A stretch of 64,000 bases of DNA. Origin: Bradyrhizobium yuanmingense (lineage in GTDB: Bacteria > Pseudomonadota > Alphaproteobacteria > Rhizobiales > Xanthobacteraceae). The DNA is taken from positions 1-64,000 of the forward strand of contig NZ_JARFML010000040.1 in the NCBI RefSeq assembly GCF_029167105.1, written 5' to 3'. The position numbers and the translations under genes were made by a program. The notes below the pieces were generated by a model that saw nothing but the letters and a program-made list of their open reading frames with translations, made no database searches and was not told where the DNA came from. Positions within the stretch are counted from its first letter, which is position 1. Each line of letters begins with the position of its first letter. Shown piece after piece: positions 21,194 to 30,008 of the stretch.

Positions 21194-22429
21194 ATGACTG
21201 AAATTCGTGTGCCGACGCTCGGCGAATCCGTCACCGAGGCCACCATCGGCCGCTGGTTCAAGAAGGCCGGCGACCCCGTCGCCGTCGACGAGCCCCTGGT
21301 GGAGCTCGAGACCGACAAGGTTACCATCGAAGTCCCCGCGCCGACCGCCGGCACGCTGAGCGAGATCATCGCTGCCGATGGTGCGACCGTTGCCGTGGGC
21401 GCGCTGCTCGGTCAGATCACCGAAGGTGCCGGCGCAGCCAAGCCCGCTGCCGCGCCGGCCAAGGCTGCCGCGCCTGCCGCTGCCGCCGCTGCTCCGGCTC
21501 CCGCTGCCGCGAAGGCGCCGCCGGCCGATGCGCCGCTCGCGCCGTCGGTGCGCAAACTGTCGGCCGAGACCGGCATTGATGCCTCGACTGTTCCGGGCTC
21601 CGGCAAGGACGGCCGCGTCACCAAGGGCGACATGCTGGCCGCGATCGAGCGCGCCGCCTCCGCGCCGACGCCGGTCAACCAGCCCGCCGCTGCCGTGCAG
21701 GTCCGCGCGCCGTCGCCGGCCGATGACGCCGCCCGCGAAGAGCGCGTCAAGATGACCCGGCTGCGCCAGACCATCGCGCGCCGCCTTAAGGACGTGCAGA
21801 ACACCGCGGCCATGCTTACGACCTTCAACGAGGTCGACATGACCAACGTCATGGCGCTGCGCGCGCACTACAAGGACGCGTTCGAGAAGAAGCACGGCGC
21901 CAAGCTCGGCTTCATGGGCTTCTTCACCAAGGCCGTCGTGCAGGCGCTGAAGGACATCCCGGCCGTCAACGCCGAGATCGACGGCAGCGACCTGATCTAC
22001 AAGAACTACTACCACATCGGCGTTGCCGTCGGCACCGACAAGGGCCTGGTCGTGCCCGTGGTGCGCGACTGCGACCACAAGTCGATCTCCGACATCGAGA
22101 AGAGCATCGCCGATTTCGGCCGCCGCGCCCGTGACGGCCAGCTCAAGATCGACGAGATGCAGGGCGGTACCTTCACCATCACCAATGGCGGCATCTACGG
22201 CTCGCTGATGTCGACCCCGATCCTGAACGCGCCGCAGTCCGGCATCCTCGGCATGCACAAGATCCAGGAGCGGCCGATGGTCGTCGGCGGCAAGATCGAG
22301 GTCCGCCCGATGATGTATCTGGCGCTGTCCTACGATCACCGCGTCATCGACGGCAAGGAAGCCGTCACCTTCCTGGTCCGCGTCAAGGAGAGCCTGGAGG
22401 ATCCGGCGCGCCTGGTGCTCGATCTCTGA
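21194..22429 (+). CDS. sucB: Dihydrolipoyl succinyltransferase (E2)
   Basis: A 411-residue E2 with one lipoyl domain (lipoyl-lysine K42 in ELETDKVTIEV), an Ala/Pro-rich flexible linker (about 82-112), a peripheral subunit-binding domain (APSVRKLSAETGID) and a catalytic domain with the HxxxD motif in LSYDHRVIDGKEAV. It transfers succinyl groups to CoA. The 110-bp gap after sucA contains a small TGCGCAATTGCGCA palindrome but no terminator, so co-transcription is likely. Confidence 0.98.
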   Translation: MTEIRVPTLGESVTEATIGRWFKKAGDPVAVDEPLVELETDKVTIEVPAPTAGTLSEIIAADGATVAVGALLGQITEGAGAAKPAAAPAKAAAPAAAAAAPAPAAAKAPPADAPLAPSVRKLSAETGIDASTVPGSGKDGRVTKGDMLAAIERAASAPTPVNQPAAAVQVRAPSPADDAAREERVKMTRLRQTIARRLKDVQNTAAMLTTFNEVDMTNVMALRAHYKDAFEKKHGAKLGFMGFFTKAVVQALKDIPAVNAEIDGSDLIYKNYYHIGVAVGTDKGLVVPVVRDCDHKSISDIEKSIADFGRRARDGQLKIDEMQGGTFTITNGGIYGSLMSTPILNAPQSGILGMHKIQERPMVVGGKIEVRPMMYLALSYDHRVIDGKEAVTFLVRVKESLEDPARLVLDL

Positions 22430-22441
22430 TTCGAGGCTGTC

Positions 22442-22831
22442 GTGTCTGATGACGCCACAGCTCGTCCGCCCTGGATGCCGTCGGAAATTTCCGAGGGCAG
22501 TGCTCCACCTGCATGGGACCAGGACGAAGGGGACGGCCTCGTTGGGCAATTGCTTCTCGCCGGATTTACCTACCTTGCCGCCGACGGAAAGACCGTGACA
22601 TCGCAGGTCCAATTCTGGGGCAAAATCGTCAGCGCGACTCCCAAGGGCATCGAGGTCAAGTGCGAGGGTAAGGTGTGGACCGGACAGACGGTCAATCTGC
22701 CTCCGCACCTCTCGATGTATCTCGCCGCGGGACCAGGCGAATATCGCCTGCGCTCGACGGGTGAGGTCGTGAAGGATCCCGATCTGACGACGGCCTGGAC
22801 GATCACCCAGTCCGAAGAGTCACAGAACTGA
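22442..22831 (+). CDS. Hypothetical protein between sucB and an SDR gene
   Basis: I do not recognise this 129-residue protein. It starts with GTG 12 bases after the sucB stop. The first ~35 residues are acidic and Pro-rich, then comes a compact predicted beta domain (LVGQLLLAGFTYLAADGKTV, SQVQFWGKIVSA, VWTGQTVNLPPHLSMY). There is no signal peptide, membrane helix or Cys-rich motif. Codon use and spacing look native to the operon, so it is very likely a real gene expressed with sucAB. Confidence 0.6.
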   Translation: MSDDATARPPWMPSEISEGSAPPAWDQDEGDGLVGQLLLAGFTYLAADGKTVTSQVQFWGKIVSATPKGIEVKCEGKVWTGQTVNLPPHLSMYLAAGPGEYRLRSTGEVVKDPDLTTAWTITQSEESQN

Positions 22832-22874
22832 TGCCAATAGGTCGGAAAATGCAGGTCAGCCGCGGGAGACGAAA

Positions 22875-23624
22875 TTGACCGATAAAGTCGTTGTCATCAC
22901 CGGCGGCAGCCGCGGCATCGGACGGGCGACCGCGCTCGCGGCGGCCGCGCGCGGCTATCGCGTCGTGGTCGGCTATGCCAGCAACAAGAAGGCCGCCGAC
23001 GAGGTGGTTGCGCAGATCGCGGCCAGCAACGGCAAGGCCGTCGCGGTGAAATGCGATGTCGCCGAGGAACGCGATATCATCAACCTGTTCAAGGAAGCCG
23101 ACAAGTTCGGCACCCTCGGCGCGCTCGTCAACAATGGCGGCATCGTCGGTACGAGCGGCGTGCGCGTCGACGAGATGTCGGCCGAGCGCATCCAGCGCGT
23201 CATGGCGGTCAACGTCACCGGCTCGATCCTCTGCGCGCGCGAGGCGGTGAAGCGGATGTCGACCAAGCATGGCGGCAAGGGCGGCGTCATCGTCAATCTG
23301 TCGTCGGTCGCGGCCAGGCTCGGCGCACCCAACACCTATGTCGATTATGCCGCGTCCAAGGGCGCGATCGATTCCTTCACCACCGGCCTTGGCTATGAGG
23401 TCGCAAACGAAGGCATCCGCGTCGCGGGCATTCGCCCGGGCCTGATCGATACGGAAATCCACGCCTCGGGCGGCGAGCCCGACCGGCACCACCGGCTGGC
23501 TCATATGGTGCCGATGAAGCGCGTCGGCACAGCCGATGAAATCGCGAACGCCATCCTCTGGCTGATGTCGGACGAGGCCTCCTACATCACCGCCGCCACT
23601 CTCGATGTGTCCGGCGGCCGCTGA
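22875..23624 (+). CDS. SDR family NAD(P)-dependent oxidoreductase
   Basis: A 249-residue classical short-chain dehydrogenase. The cofactor motif is TGGSRGIGRA near the N-terminus, and the acidic CDVAEE and the VNNGGIVG segments follow. The active site has Ser in NLSSVAARLG and the YxxxK pair in YVDYAASKGA, with RPGLIDTEIHASGG after it. It starts with TTG at 22875, preceded by GGGAGA. Related enzymes include FabG and glucose dehydrogenases; the substrate is not deducible. It sits between sucAB and lpdA without an obvious TCA role. Confidence 0.88.
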   Translation: MTDKVVVITGGSRGIGRATALAAAARGYRVVVGYASNKKAADEVVAQIAASNGKAVAVKCDVAEERDIINLFKEADKFGTLGALVNNGGIVGTSGVRVDEMSAERIQRVMAVNVTGSILCAREAVKRMSTKHGGKGGVIVNLSSVAARLGAPNTYVDYAASKGAIDSFTTGLGYEVANEGIRVAGIRPGLIDTEIHASGGEPDRHHRLAHMVPMKRVGTADEIANAILWLMSDEASYITAATLDVSGGR

Positions 23625-23675
23625 CGGATCGGCGGACGCATCCTCACCACGCCTAACCTTACGGGACTTTCTCTC

Positions 23676-25076
23676 ATGGCTACCTACGATCTCGTCGTCA
23701 TCGGCACCGGACCGGGCGGTTATGTCTGCGCGGTACGCGCGAGCCAGCTCGGCATGAAGGTCGCCGTGGTCGAAAAGAACGCGACCCTCGGCGGCACCTG
23801 CCTCAATGTCGGCTGCATGCCGTCGAAGGCGCTGCTGCACGCCTCCGAGATGTTCGAGGAAGCCGGCCATTCCTTTGCCAAGATGGGCGTCAGCGTTTCC
23901 GCGCCGAAGCTCGATCTGCCCGCGATGATGAACTTCAAGCAGCAGGGCATCGACGGCAACGTCAAGGGCGTCGAGTTCCTGATGAAGAAGAACAAGATCG
24001 ACGTGCTCAAGGGCGCCGGCAAGATCCTCGCCACCGGCAAGGTCGAGGTCTCCGCCGACGGCAAGTCGCAAGTTGTCGAGACCAAGAACATCGTGATCGC
24101 CACCGGCTCGGACATTGCGCGCCTCAAGGGCATCGAGATCGACGAGAAGCGCATCGTGTCCTCGACCGGCGCGCTGTCGCTGGAGAAGGTCCCCGGCAAG
24201 CTCCTCATCGTCGGTGCCGGCGTGATTGGCCTCGAGCTCGGCTCGGTGTGGAAGCGGCTCGGCGCCGAAGTCGTCGTCGTCGAATTTTTGGACCGCATCC
24301 TGCCCGGCATGGACGGCGAAATTGCAAAACAATTCCAGCGCATCCTCGAGAAGCAGGGCTTTGCGTTCAAGCTCGGCGCCAAGGTTACGGGCGTCGACAC
24401 CTCGGGCAAGACGCTGAAGGCGACGATCGAGCCCGCCGCCGGCGGCACCGCGGAGACGCTCGAAGCCGACGTCGTCCTCGTCTGCATCGGCCGCGTGCCC
24501 TACACCGAGGGTCTCGGGCTCAAGGAAGCCGGCGTCGCGCTGGACGCGCGCGGCCGCGTGCAGATCGATCCGCATTTCGCCACCAGCCTGAAGGGCGTCT
24601 ATGCCATCGGCGACGTCGTCGCCGGCCCGATGCTCGCGCACAAGGCGGAGGACGAGGGCGTTGCGGTTGCCGAGATCATCGCAGGGCAAGCCGGCCACGT
24701 GAATTACGATGTCATCCCAGGCGTCGTGTATACCACGCCGGAAGTGTCCTGCGTCGGCAAGACCGAGGAGGAACTCAAGCAGGCGGGCGTCGCCTATACG
24801 GTCGGAAAGTTTCCGTTCACCGCCAACGGCCGCTCCAAGGTCAACCAGACCACCGACGGCTTTGTGAAGATTCTCGCGGATGCGAAGACCGATCGCGTGC
24901 TCGGCGTGCACATCATCGGCCGCGAAGCCGGCGAAATGATCCATGAAGCGTGTGTTCTCATGGAATTTGGCGGCAGCGCGGAAGATCTCGCGCGCACCTG
25001 CCACGCCCATCCGACCCGCTCGGAGGCCGTCAAGGAAGCCGCGCTTGCGGTCGGCAAGCGAGCCATCCATATGTAA
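23676..25076 (+). CDS. lpdA: Dihydrolipoyl dehydrogenase (E3)
   Basis: A 466-residue flavoprotein that reoxidises dihydrolipoamide of the 2-oxoglutarate dehydrogenase complex and makes NADH. It has the FAD motif GTGPGGYVCA, the redox-active disulfide C42/C47 in GGTCLNVGCMPSK, the NAD motif GAGVIGLELGSVW and the C-terminal catalytic His in CHAHPTRSEAVKEA. It lies 51 bp after the SDR gene and completes the sucA-sucB-lpdA set. Confidence 0.97.
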   Translation: MATYDLVVIGTGPGGYVCAVRASQLGMKVAVVEKNATLGGTCLNVGCMPSKALLHASEMFEEAGHSFAKMGVSVSAPKLDLPAMMNFKQQGIDGNVKGVEFLMKKNKIDVLKGAGKILATGKVEVSADGKSQVVETKNIVIATGSDIARLKGIEIDEKRIVSSTGALSLEKVPGKLLIVGAGVIGLELGSVWKRLGAEVVVVEFLDRILPGMDGEIAKQFQRILEKQGFAFKLGAKVTGVDTSGKTLKATIEPAAGGTAETLEADVVLVCIGRVPYTEGLGLKEAGVALDARGRVQIDPHFATSLKGVYAIGDVVAGPMLAHKAEDEGVAVAEIIAGQAGHVNYDVIPGVVYTTPEVSCVGKTEEELKQAGVAYTVGKFPFTANGRSKVNQTTDGFVKILADAKTDRVLGVHIIGREAGEMIHEACVLMEFGGSAEDLARTCHAHPTRSEAVKEAALAVGKRAIHM

Positions 25077-25110
25077 CGACGCGCCCAGCGCCGAACCGGG
25101 CGGGAAACAC

Positions 25111-25641
25111 ATGCTGCGCCGCCTGCTTCAACCGGTCTGGGTCCTGCTTGCGATCGTCTTCCTGATCGAAGCCTGGCTGTGGGATCATCTCGAGCCGATC
25201 GTCGCCAGGATCGTCGCAGCGATTCCGCTGGCGCGCTTCAAGCATTGGCTGACGGAGCGCGTCGATGCGCTCTCGCCGGCCATGACGCTGCTCGTGTTTG
25301 CGGTGCCCGTCGTCCCGCTGTTTCCGCTCAAGCTGGTCGGGCTGTGGCTGCTCGCGCATGAGTACTGGACCGCCGCGTTCTTCACGATCGTGTTCGGAAA
25401 GCTCGTCGGCGTCGGCGTCACCGCCTTCGTGTTCGACGTCACGCGCGCCAAGCTTCTGGAGATGCGCTGGTTCGAGCGGATCTACGCCCTGGTGCTGAGG
25501 ATCCGCGCCAAGGCCGCGGAGCTGGTCGATCCGATCAAGCGCCGCATCCGCGCGCTGATCGCCGGCAACGGCGAGGGCTGGTCCTCCCGCACGCTGCGTA
25601 TGATCCAGCGCTTCAGGAAGAGCGTGCATCAGGCGCGGTGA
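25111..25641 (+). CDS. Predicted inner-membrane protein of unknown function
   Basis: A 176-residue protein with about three hydrophobic segments (VWVLLAIVFLIEAWLW; LLVFAVPVVPLFPLKLVGL; then AAFFTIVFGKLVGVGVTAFV) and a basic C-terminal tail. I do not know a named family with certainty. The ATG at 25111 (MLRRLLQPVW) is preceded by GGCGGGA. The open frame extends upstream into lpdA but that part is only shadow reading. It lies 34 bp after lpdA, so it is probably its last co-transcribed gene. A family B repeat follows. Confidence 0.75.
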   Translation: MLRRLLQPVWVLLAIVFLIEAWLWDHLEPIVARIVAAIPLARFKHWLTERVDALSPAMTLLVFAVPVVPLFPLKLVGLWLLAHEYWTAAFFTIVFGKLVGVGVTAFVFDVTRAKLLEMRWFERIYALVLRIRAKAAELVDPIKRRIRALIAGNGEGWSSRTLRMIQRFRKSVHQAR

Positions 25642-25670
25642 GCTGCCGAAGGCATGCGCCTCTATCCTCC

Positions 25671-25792
25671 GTCATTGCGAGCCACCGGGTCCGCGCAAAG
25701 CGCGGCCCGACGACAGGCTCCGCAAAGCAATCCAGAATCTTTCCGCGGAGGCGGTCTGGATTGCTTCGTCGCAAGGGCTCCTCGCAATGACG
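25671..25792. repeat. Dispersed palindromic repeat, family B
   Basis: GTCATTGCGAGCCACC at the left, CAATCCAGAATC and GGTCTGGATTGCTTCG internally, and CTCGCAATGACGC at the right. It fills the convergent spacer between the membrane-protein gene and DUF4337. Confidence 0.85.
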
Positions 25793-25817
25793 CGGTGAGA
25801 ACCCTGCCACGCGCCCC

Positions 25818-26405
25818 TCAATGCAAATGCAACAGATGCGGCCACCACAGGCCGAGTGCGGTCATGATCAGGCCGGCGATCGTCAGCGCGCCGCCGACAT
25901 AGGCGAGCGCGATCATGCCGGTGATGATGGTGGCGGACGCCAGCACGATGCCGATCTGGAAGGCGGCCGAGGCCAGCTCGAAATGGTGGTACTTCGCGGT
26001 CGCCTCGTCGCGCGCGTGCTCGGCCTGCTTGGCCTTTGCCGCGAGCTGCTCGGTGCCCTCGCCGGTCTCGGGCTCGGAGCGGTAGCGCTGCGCCGTCTTG
26101 GTCCAGTCGTCGATCTGCTTCTGCACGGTGGGCTTCTGCGCCTCGCTCGCCTCGGCCAGCGTCAGCTTGCCCTGCTCGGCCGCGGTCACCACCACGGTGC
26201 GGCGGATGCTCTTGGCCTGGAAGAACGCCCAGAGATTGGCGGCCTCGACGTTCTTGCTGATCGATTCGGTCTGGGACGCCTTGCCGAGCGTCTCCGAAAT
26301 CGCCAGGAACAGCGCCAGCACGGCGATCAGGAGGGCGATCTTCTTGTTCGAGCCGGACGCGTGTTCGGCGTGCTCGGCATGCTCCATGCTTTCATGTGCG
26401 CCCAT
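25818..26405 (-). CDS. DUF4337 family membrane protein
   Basis: A 195-residue protein with a His/Glu-rich start (MGAHESMEHAEHAEHASG), one transmembrane helix (KIALLIAVLALFLAISETLG), a long helical middle part and two C-terminal hydrophobic segments. This matches DUF4337, function unknown. The ATG at 26405 has AGGAGA about eight bases upstream; the longer frame to 26468 is not supported. It lies downstream of xerC on the same strand with an 84-bp gap. Confidence 0.85.
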   Translation of the reverse strand: MGAHESMEHAEHAEHASGSNKKIALLIAVLALFLAISETLGKASQTESISKNVEAANLWAFFQAKSIRRTVVVTAAEQGKLTLAEASEAQKPTVQKQIDDWTKTAQRYRSEPETGEGTEQLAAKAKQAEHARDEATAKYHHFELASAAFQIGIVLASATIITGMIALAYVGGALTIAGLIMTALGLWWPHLLHLH

Positions 26406-26489
26406 AAATGTCTCTCCTGTGCAGGTTCCCACGATTTGACCGAACCGTGGGCGCTGCGCAAGAGGCACGCGAGCTATGACGAGAGTGTG

Positions 26490-27455
26490 TCAGCGCCGCG
26501 GATGCGCGCTGGCATACACCTCGAGCAGCCGCTCGGAATCGATGCCGGTATAGACCTGCGTCGTCGAGAGCGAGGAATGGCCGAGCAATTCCTGGATGGC
26601 GCGCAGGTCGCCGCCGCGCGAGAGCAGATGCGTGGCGAATGAATGCCGCAGCGCGTGCGGCGTGGCGCTGTCGGGCAGCCCGAGCGCGCCGCGCAGCCGC
26701 TCCATCGCGAGCTGGATGATGCGCGGGCTCAAGGGGCCGCCGCGCGCGCCGACGAAGATCGGGCCGTCCGCCGGTAGTGGATAGGGGCATATCGCGACGT
26801 AGTCTTGAATCAATGCGAGCACGTTCTGCAGCACCGGCACCATGCGGGTCTTGTTGCCCTTGCCGGTCACGACCAGCACGTCGCCTTCGCCGGGCCGCGG
26901 CACCTCGCGGCGCTTCAGGGAGAGCGCTTCGGAGATGCGCAGGCCCGAGCCGTACAGCAGCGCCATCACCGCGGCATCGCGCGCCAGGATCCACGTCTCG
27001 CGTTCCTCGCCGGCGCGCTCGTCGGCGTCGGCGAGGCGTTTCGCCGAGGCCATCGGCAGCGGCTTCGGCAGGCTCTTGGCGACCTTCGGCGCGCGGATCG
27101 CCGACAATGCGCCGACCTTGCCCTTGCCCTCGCGCTCCAGAAAACGTCCGAACGAGCGCAGGCCCGCCAGCGCGCGCATCAGGCTGCGGCCGGCAATGTC
27201 GTCGGCCCGGCGCATCGCCATGAAGGCGCGCACGTCGGTGGCTTCCAGCGCTGCAAACCGCTCCAGCGTCACCCGCTCGCCCCAATGGGCACAGAGGAAA
27301 TCCAGGCATTGCCGCAGATCGCGGCCATAGGCCTCCAGCGTCTTCGGCGACAGCCGCCGCTCGGCGCCGAGATGCGTCAGCCAGCGCGCCATCTCCTGCG
27401 CGATCGAAGGATCGGCGCTGGCGAACTCGATGTGTGGGACGGCCGCTTTGCTCAT
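26490..27455 (-). CDS. xerC: Tyrosine recombinase XerC
   Basis: A 321-residue integrase-family recombinase that resolves chromosome dimers at dif with XerD. It has the N-terminal SAM-like core-binding domain (LSPKTLEAYGRDLRQCL) and a catalytic domain with Arg in YGSGLRISEALSL, Lys in VTGKGNKTR, HALRHSFATHLL, LGHSSLSTTQVYT and the nucleophile Tyr in that last motif. All catalytic residues are present. It is divergent from priA over 112 bp. No phage or IS genes are near, so it is a housekeeping Xer, not an element integrase. Confidence 0.95.
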   Translation of the reverse strand: MSKAAVPHIEFASADPSIAQEMARWLTHLGAERRLSPKTLEAYGRDLRQCLDFLCAHWGERVTLERFAALEATDVRAFMAMRRADDIAGRSLMRALAGLRSFGRFLEREGKGKVGALSAIRAPKVAKSLPKPLPMASAKRLADADERAGEERETWILARDAAVMALLYGSGLRISEALSLKRREVPRPGEGDVLVVTGKGNKTRMVPVLQNVLALIQDYVAICPYPLPADGPIFVGARGGPLSPRIIQLAMERLRGALGLPDSATPHALRHSFATHLLSRGGDLRAIQELLGHSSLSTTQVYTGIDSERLLEVYASAHPRR

Positions 27456-27567
27456 GCGCTCTGGACGTGGTGATTCCGCACAGTATATCGCATCACACCA
27501 GTTTACTGTTCGCTAAGGCCGCCGCGCGGCGCTAGCCTCAAGGCCTCAAGGTTCCGATTCCCCGCTC

Positions 27568-29772
27568 ATGGACCAATCGCCGCGCAACACCACCGCTCCC
27601 GCCACCGGCATGGTCGACGTGCTGGTGCCGGTCGCGCTCGACCAGACCTATTCCTACAAGGTGCCGCGCGGCATGGAGCTGAAGGCGGGCGACCTCGTCG
27701 GTGTGCCGCTCGGTCCGCGCGAGGTGCTGGCCGTGGTCTGGGGCGAGAACGCCAATCCCGATCCGCGCCTGCATAACCGCCTCAAGGAGGTCAGCGAGAA
27801 GCTGGACATTCCCCCGCTCAAGCCGGAGCTGCGTTCGGTGGTGGACTGGGTCGCCAATTACACGCTGAGCTCACGCGGCATGGTGCTGCGCATGTGCCTG
27901 CGCATGGGCGAAAATCTCGGTCCGGAGCGGGTGCGCGCCGGCGTTCGCCTGACCGGCGATCCCCCGAAGCGTCTGACGCCGGCGCGCCAGCGCGTGATCG
28001 CGCTGCTGTCGGACCGGCTGCTGCACGGCAAGTCCGAGGCGGCCAAGGAGGCCGGCGTCTCCTCGGGCGTGATCGACGGCCTCGTCGACGAAGGCACGCT
28101 CACGGTGGAGCCGATGCCGCCGCCGCCTCCGCCGCCGGCGCCTGATCCGGAATTCGGCCGGCCGGATTTTTCGCCGCTACAGCGTGCCGGTGTGGATGCG
28201 ATGCGCGCGCTCGCGGCCAACGGCACCTTCCACGTCGCGCTGCTCGACGGCGTCACCGGCTCGGGCAAGACCGAGGTCTATTTCGAAGCGGTCGCCGAGG
28301 TGATCCGCCGCGGCAAGCAGGCGCTGATCCTGATGCCGGAGATCGCGCTGACCGGCCAGTTCCTCGATCGCTTCGCGCAGCGTTTTGGCGTGCGTCCGAT
28401 CGAATGGCACTCCGAGCTCACCCCGCGCACCCGCGCGCGCAACTGGGCGGCGATCTCCGAAGGTTCGGCGCCGGTCGTGGTCGGCGCGCGCTCGGCGCTG
28501 TTCCTGCCTTACGCCAATCTTGGCCTCATCGTCGTCGATGAGGAGCACGACCAGGCCTACAAGCAGGACGACGGCGTGCATTACCACGCCCGCGACATGG
28601 CGGTGGTGCGCGGGCATATCGCAAAAATCCCGGTCGTGCTGGCCTCCGCGACGCCGTCGGTGGAGTCCGAGGTCAACGCGCGCAAGAACCGCTACCAGCG
28701 TATCGCGCTGCCCTCGCGCTTCGGCGGCCAGCACATGCCGCATATCGAGGCCATCGACCTGCGTCGCGAGCCGCCCGCGCGCGGCCGCTTCATCTCGCCG
28801 CGCCTTGCCGGAGAGATCAGGACCGCGATCGAGCGGCGCGAGCAGGCGCTGTTGTTCCTCAACCGCCGCGGCTATGCGCCGCTCACCTTGTGCCGTGCCT
28901 GCGGCCATCGCTTCGCCTGCACCATCTGCGATGCCTGGCTGGTCGATCATCGCTTTCGCCAGCGCCTCGTCTGTCACCATTGCGGCTTCTCGATGCCGCG
29001 CCCGCACATCTGCCCGAACTGTTCGGCCGAGGAATCGCTGGTCGCGGTCGGCCCCGGCGTCGAGCGCCTGCAGGAGGAGGCGGCCGCGTTGTTCCCGCAA
29101 GCCCGCACCATGGTGCTGTCGAGCGATCTCATCACCTCGATCGAGACGATGCGGAGCGAGCTTGCCGAGATCGCGGAGGGCCGCGTCGACATCATCATCG
29201 GCACGCAGCTCGTCGCCAAGGGGCACAACTTCCCGCGGCTCAATCTGGTCGGCGTTGTCGATGCCGATCTCGGCCTTTCCAACGGCGATCCGCGCGCAGC
29301 CGAGCGCACCTGGCAGTTGCTCAACCAGGTGATCGGCCGCGCCGGCCGCGAGCAGGGCCGCGGCATCGGCTATCTGCAGACCCACCAGCCCGATCATCCC
29401 GTGATGCGGGCGCTCGTCGCCTGCGACCGCGAGGCCTTCTACGACAGCGAGATCGAGCTGCGCGAAAAGACGCTCTATCCGCCGTTCGGCCGGCTCGCCA
29501 GCCTGATCATCTCCGCCGGCGATCGCCCGGGCGCTGAAGGCTTCGGCCGTAAGCTCGTCGCGCTCGCGCCGCGCGACGAGCGCGTCGTCGTGCTCGGCCC
29601 CGCCGAAGCGCCGCTCGCCGTCATCAAGGGCCGCTACCGCTTCCGCATCCTGGTGAAATCGGCGCGCGGTTTCGACCTGTCGGACTATTTACGCAACTGG
29701 CTCGCGGTCTGCCCGAAGCCGACAGGCAATCTGAAGCTGGAAGTCGACGTCGATCCGCAGAGCTTTTTGTAG
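27568..29772 (+). CDS. priA: Primosomal protein N' (replication restart helicase PriA)
   Basis: A 734-residue 3'-5' helicase that reloads the replisome at stalled forks. It has the N-terminal 3'BD (VDVLVPVALDQTYSYKVP), a Pro-rich linker near residue 190, Walker A GVTGSGKT (228-235), the DEEHD box (324-328), the inserted zinc-binding region with paired Cys motifs (CRACGHRFACTIC; CHHCG; CPNC) and motif VI near VIGRAGREQGRG. Length is normal. It is followed by a family A repeat. Confidence 0.97.
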   Translation: MDQSPRNTTAPATGMVDVLVPVALDQTYSYKVPRGMELKAGDLVGVPLGPREVLAVVWGENANPDPRLHNRLKEVSEKLDIPPLKPELRSVVDWVANYTLSSRGMVLRMCLRMGENLGPERVRAGVRLTGDPPKRLTPARQRVIALLSDRLLHGKSEAAKEAGVSSGVIDGLVDEGTLTVEPMPPPPPPPAPDPEFGRPDFSPLQRAGVDAMRALAANGTFHVALLDGVTGSGKTEVYFEAVAEVIRRGKQALILMPEIALTGQFLDRFAQRFGVRPIEWHSELTPRTRARNWAAISEGSAPVVVGARSALFLPYANLGLIVVDEEHDQAYKQDDGVHYHARDMAVVRGHIAKIPVVLASATPSVESEVNARKNRYQRIALPSRFGGQHMPHIEAIDLRREPPARGRFISPRLAGEIRTAIERREQALLFLNRRGYAPLTLCRACGHRFACTICDAWLVDHRFRQRLVCHHCGFSMPRPHICPNCSAEESLVAVGPGVERLQEEAAALFPQARTMVLSSDLITSIETMRSELAEIAEGRVDIIIGTQLVAKGHNFPRLNLVGVVDADLGLSNGDPRAAERTWQLLNQVIGRAGREQGRGIGYLQTHQPDHPVMRALVACDREAFYDSEIELREKTLYPPFGRLASLIISAGDRPGAEGFGRKLVALAPRDERVVVLGPAEAPLAVIKGRYRFRILVKSARGFDLSDYLRNWLAVCPKPTGNLKLEVDVDPQSFL

Positions 29773-29797
29773 CCACGCCGTAGCCAAATCCTCCGCC

Positions 29798-29901
29798 GTC
29801 ATTCCGGGGCGCGACGAAGTCGCGAGCCCGGAATCCATTCCTCCGCCGACTCTGCCGCGCGATGGATTCCGGGCTCGCGCTTCGCGCGCCCCGGAATGAC
29901 G
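29798..29901. repeat. Dispersed palindromic repeat, family A
   Basis: Starts CGTCATTCCGGGGCGCGACG and ends GCGCCCCGGAATGACG, with GAGCCCGGAATCCAT and ATGGATTCCGGGCTCGC between. It lies in the convergent spacer between priA and rlpA, just next to the rlpA terminator. Confidence 0.85.
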
Positions 29902-29914
29902 GCAGACAACAAAA

Positions 29915-29944
29915 AAGCCCGCGGTCCCCCAAGACCACGGGCTT
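29915..29944 (-). terminator. Intrinsic terminator of rlpA
   Basis: Twelve-base stem AAGCCCGCGGTC / GACCACGGGCTT with one mismatch. Read on the minus strand it is followed by a T-run (plus-strand A-run 29911-29916). It lies about 65 bp after the rlpA stop. Confidence 0.75.
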
Positions 29945-30008
29945 GTCTCACGCGCGCTGCAAACTGATGGAAACTGCGCGTGTGAGGCGAGGCGCTCGAG
30001 ACGCCCCG

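Noticed and set aside
26490..27455. Tyrosine recombinase as a sign of a mobile element
   Set aside because: Sequence layout and neighbours (priA, no cargo or att repeats) fit chromosomal XerC.
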